In this document: in pieces, positions 7,051 to 8,464 of the stretch | Numbering within the stretch: position 1 is the first letter of the stretch | How the letters are laid out: each line of letters starts with the position of its first letter | Origin: JBFLXN01 sp040755715 [NCBI: Candidatus Edwardsbacteria bacterium] | Lineage (GTDB): Bacteria > Edwardsbacteria > AC1 > JBFLXN01 | Assembly (NCBI GenBank): GCA_040755715.1 | Contig: JBFLXN010000121.1 | Coordinates: 1 to 8,464, forward strand | Length of the DNA: 8,464 nucleotides | Reading direction: 5' to 3' | Program-made: the position numbers and the translations under genes | The notes under the pieces: generated by a model | Told to the model about the DNA's origin: nothing | Databases searched by the model: none | Seen by the model: the letters and a program-made list of their open reading frames with translations, nothing else

Positions 7051-7776
7051 ATGAAAGAAATGCTTATGAGACTTTATCAACTACAAATGATTGATAATCG
7101 TATCAATGAACTTTTCCAAAAACAAAAAGATTTACCAGAACAAGTTGTAACTTTACAAAAGTTACTTCAGAGACGAGAGGAAGAATTGGCGATTAAGAAA
7201 AGACAACTTCAGGAAGTCCAGAAAAAGAGAAGGTCTGCTGAACAGGATTTAGAAGAAAATAATGAGAAGATAAAAAAGTATCAAGCCCAGCTCTTTCAAG
7301 TGAAAACCAACAAAGAATATACAGCCATTCTTCATGAAATTGAATTAGGGAAGAAAAAATCGTCCGCTATAGAAGATATTATCTTATTAGCTATGGAAGA
7401 AATAGACAAACTTCTTAAGGAAGAAAAAATATTGGAATTCCAATTAGCCAAAGAGCGAGAAGAAATAAAAACTGAACGAGGAAAAATTGAAAAGGCAATT
7501 GTTAAAATTGAAGAAGATTTAGCCATTGAAAAAGACCGGCGAAGGAATCTTACAGTTAGACTTTCAAAAGACCTTTTATCTCTCTATGAGCGAGTGGCGA
7601 AAGGAAGAGATGGCATCGCTGTGGTTAACATAAAAGAAGGATGTTGTGGTGGCTGCTATATCTCTCTGCCACCCCAACGAATTCAAGAAATAAAGAAGAT
7701 GGACTTATTAATTACCTGTGAACATTGTGGCCGAATTCTTCTTGAGGTAAAGGAGACGAACGGCTATGCTATTTAA
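7051..7776 (+). CDS. Coiled-coil C4 zinc-ribbon protein (COG1579/zf-RING_7 type)
   Basis: This 241-residue protein matches the widespread bacterial family of long helical hairpins with a C-terminal zinc ribbon. Residues about 5-180 are highly charged coiled coil, interrupted at about 82-92 by the family-typical QVKTNKEY turn. The ribbon follows: Cys199-x2-Cys202 (CGGC) and Cys223-x2-Cys226 (CEHC), an intact four-Cys zinc site, with a further Cys198. Members are thought to bind nucleic acid or act as adaptor proteins, but the exact role is not settled, so I give no gene name. It begins 7 nt after thiD with GAGGG at 7042-7046 as ribosome site, and it overlaps the RNase HI gene by 11 bp. A zinc-ribbon gene beside an RNase HI gene is, from memory, a recurrent arrangement in bacteria, which supports a link to RNA or DNA metabolism. 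Confidence 0.9.
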   Translation: MKEMLMRLYQLQMIDNRINELFQKQKDLPEQVVTLQKLLQRREEELAIKKRQLQEVQKKRRSAEQDLEENNEKIKKYQAQLFQVKTNKEYTAILHEIELGKKKSSAIEDIILLAMEEIDKLLKEEKILEFQLAKEREEIKTERGKIEKAIVKIEEDLAIEKDRRRNLTVRLSKDLLSLYERVAKGRDGIAVVNIKEGCCGGCYISLPPQRIQEIKKMDLLITCEHCGRILLEVKETNGYAI

Positions 7777-8284
7777 GAAAATTATTTTGGAAATTGATGG
7801 GGCTTGTAGAGGTAATCCTGGCGAAGCCGCTGTCGGAGTGGTAATTCGCCAAATACTCCAGACTACAGACGAGAGACTGGAGACCTCGGACATAGGACCT
7901 AAAACTTCGGACATCGGGTCAACTGAAGAATTTTCTGCCTATTTAGGTCTCGCTACCAATAATGTCGCCGAATATAAAGCACTACTCTTTGGTTTGAACA
8001 AAGCCAAAGAATTCGCTGTTCGCTGTTTGCAGCTGGCAAATAGCAAACAGCAAATAGCAATATTGGTAAAGACTGATAGTGAACTCTTGGCTAAACAAAT
8101 AAATGGTGAGTATCAGGTAAAATCCCCGAAACTCAAATTGCTTCACAGAGATACACTTAGGCTTCTTGAGAATTTTTCTGATTGGAAAGTTATCTCTGTT
8201 TCCAGGACTGAAAATCGTCAGGCTGACAGATTAGCCCAGTTGGAACTCCGACAACACATCAAGCATAAAAAAGATAAGAGATAG
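7766..8284 (+). CDS. rnhA: Ribonuclease HI family protein with two repeat-encoded insertions
   Basis: RNase HI cleaves the RNA strand of RNA-DNA hybrids using two metal ions. The 172-residue product keeps all four catalytic acids: Asp11 (IDGACRGNPG), Glu69 (TNNVAEYKALL), Asp104 (VKTDSELL) and Asp154 (NRQADRLAQ). Spacings compared with E. coli RNase HI (D10, E48, D70, D134) are informative. Asp-Glu is about 20 residues longer, Glu-Asp about 13 longer, and the last interval is shorter, as in family members without the basic handle. The extra residues fall at about 32-53 (with TSDIGPK-TSDIG) and about 84-99, exactly where the DNA is heptamer-phased repeat. Both lie in likely surface loops, so activity may be retained. 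AGGAG at 7751-7755 lies 10 nt before the ATG, and the gene overlaps the zinc-ribbon gene by 11 bp. It appears to be the last gene of the run. Confidence 0.9.
   Translation: MLFKKIILEIDGACRGNPGEAAVGVVIRQILQTTDERLETSDIGPKTSDIGSTEEFSAYLGLATNNVAEYKALLFGLNKAKEFAVRCLQLANSKQQIAILVKTDSELLAKQINGEYQVKSPKLKLLHRDTLRLLENFSDWKVISVSRTENRQADRLAQLELRQHIKHKKDKR
7861..7923. repeat. Heptamer-phased GAC tract inside the RNase HI gene
   Basis: Nine consecutive 7-mers run from 7861, most starting with GAC: GACTACA, GACGAGA, GACTGGA, GACCTCG, GACATAG, GACCTAA, AACTTCG, GACATCG, then a degenerate GGTCAAC. Nine units make 63 nt, or 21 codons, so the reading frame is preserved. They encode about residues 32-53, a Thr/Ser/Asp-rich stretch with no counterpart in ordinary RNase HI, in the turn between the first two predicted strands. 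Confidence 0.75.
8015..8063. repeat. Second heptamer-phased, hairpin-forming tract inside the RNase HI gene
   Basis: Seven consecutive 7-mers starting with GC run from 8015: GCTGTTC, GCTGTTT, GCAGCTG, GCAAATA, GCAAACA, GCAAATA, GCAATAT. The tract also contains a perfect 9-bp inverted repeat, GCTGTTTGC (8022-8030) against GCAAACAGC (8043-8051), with a 12-nt loop. It encodes residues 84-99, before the strand bearing Asp104, and accounts for the long Glu69-Asp104 spacing. Confidence 0.7.
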
Positions 8285-8304
8285 AGCCAAATGATTCTTA
8301 TCTC
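8267..8304 (-). terminator. Probable minus-strand intrinsic terminator
   Basis: Read on the minus strand, GATAAGA (8302-8296) and TCTTATC (8279-8273) form a 7-bp stem, extended by an A-T and a G-U pair, with a 16-nt loop, followed at once by six T (8272-8267). It would stop transcripts arriving leftward from the transposase gene and overlaps the 3' end of RNase HI. On the + strand AGAGATAG (8277-8284) can pair with CTATCTCT (8313-8320), but the loop is 28 nt and the T-rich run (8329-8340) is not adjacent, so + strand termination here is less certain. Confidence 0.5.
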
Positions 8305-8364
8305 AAAAACTCCTATCTCTGAAATTAATTTTGCTTTTTTCTACTTTTTCTCTGTTAGCTAAAT

Positions 8365-8399
8365 TTCAAAAGTGAACCATTTAAACTTCAAAAGTGAAC
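8365..8399. repeat. Paired 13-bp repeats, probable insertion-sequence end
   Basis: TTCAAAAGTGAAC occurs at 8365-8377 and again at 8387-8399, 22 bp apart. Each copy is itself an imperfect palindrome (TTCA/TGAA arms). One copy lies inside the last codons of the minus-strand transposase fragment and the other just beyond its stop. Multiple short repeats at the tip are characteristic of IS21-like and related elements, so this is probably one terminus of the element continuing beyond the right edge. Confidence 0.5.
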
Positions 8400-8464
8400 T
8401 GCTGTAGATCACTGATTTTTACTCTTTGAACATCGATAAGTTTGTTATTACACCAGAATCTGAC
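8381..8464 (-). CDS. C-terminal fragment of a transposase/integrase, cut by the window edge
   Basis: The minus strand is open from the window edge to a TAA at 8383-8381, giving 27 codons that begin VRFWCNNKLIDVQ and end with SDLQQFTFEV. The small beta-strand pattern (RFW, then KLIDVQRV) followed by a short tail resembles the C-terminus of DDE-type integrase-fold transposases (IS21/IS481/ISNCY-like). The match is by memory only and the fragment is short. Its end coincides with the paired TTCAAAAGTGAAC repeats, which supports an insertion-sequence reading. The element would lie almost wholly to the right of this window and point leftward, convergent with the RNase HI gene. Confidence 0.45.
   Translation of the reverse strand, partial: VRFWCNNKLIDVQRVKISDLQQFTFEV

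Noticed and set aside
58-8360. AGCTAACA at 58-65 and its reverse complement TGTTAGCT at 8353-8360, as possible ends of one composite transposon.
   Set aside because: Eight matching bases over 8.3 kb are expected by chance, and the edge repeats next to them (TTTGCACCGAAATCGG and TTCAAAAGTGAAC) are different.

Overview
The window looks like chromosomal DNA from an AT-rich (roughly 40% GC by eye), probably Gram-negative, uncultivated-type bacterium. Two proteins carry export signals, one of them a periplasmic-type substrate-binding protein. All complete genes lie on the + strand. The intergenic gaps, and some genes, hold several kinds of short structured repeat. I cannot name the phylum from the sequence; the mix of heptamer-phased tracts, a CACAGAT hairpin element and tightly packed housekeeping genes would fit one of the repeat-rich candidate phyla, but that is an impression only.

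Layout. 1-171: a non-coding left edge with two palindromic direct repeats exactly 60 bp apart, followed by a promoter that almost touches the first start codon. 172-1152: a PstS-like phosphate-type binding protein. 1272-2732: an exported protein made of about twelve TPRs. 2751-2850: a CACAGAT/ATCTGTG hairpin repeat. 2860-5415: a hybrid-free sensor histidine kinase (7TM, GAF, GAF, HisKA, HATPase). 5455-5524: a heptamer-phased hairpin tract. 5554-6264: a response regulator with a PATAN/DUF4388 output domain. 6252-7043: ThiD. 7051-7776: a coiled-coil C4 zinc-ribbon protein. 7766-8284: an RNase HI with two heptamer-phased tracts inside its coding sequence. 8285-8464: a probable minus-strand terminator, then terminal repeats and the last 27 codons of a leftward-pointing transposase that runs off the right edge.

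How the genes fit together. The kinase and regulator look like a matched two-component pair. The regulator has no DNA-binding domain, so its output is probably protein-protein. The orphan PstS-like protein (no pstC/A/B/phoU in view) and the TPR protein precede this pair; a link from ligand binding to signalling is possible but not shown. From the response regulator to RNase HI the genes overlap or are separated by 7 nt, so they probably form one transcript joining signalling, thiamin synthesis and nucleic-acid maintenance functions.

The most unusual thing here is the repeat architecture. Three tracts with unrelated sequences all share a strict 7-nt period. Two of them lie inside the RNase HI gene and coincide with the extra residues that gene has relative to the family. 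Both window edges carry repeats of insertion-sequence type, which would also explain why an assembly stops there.
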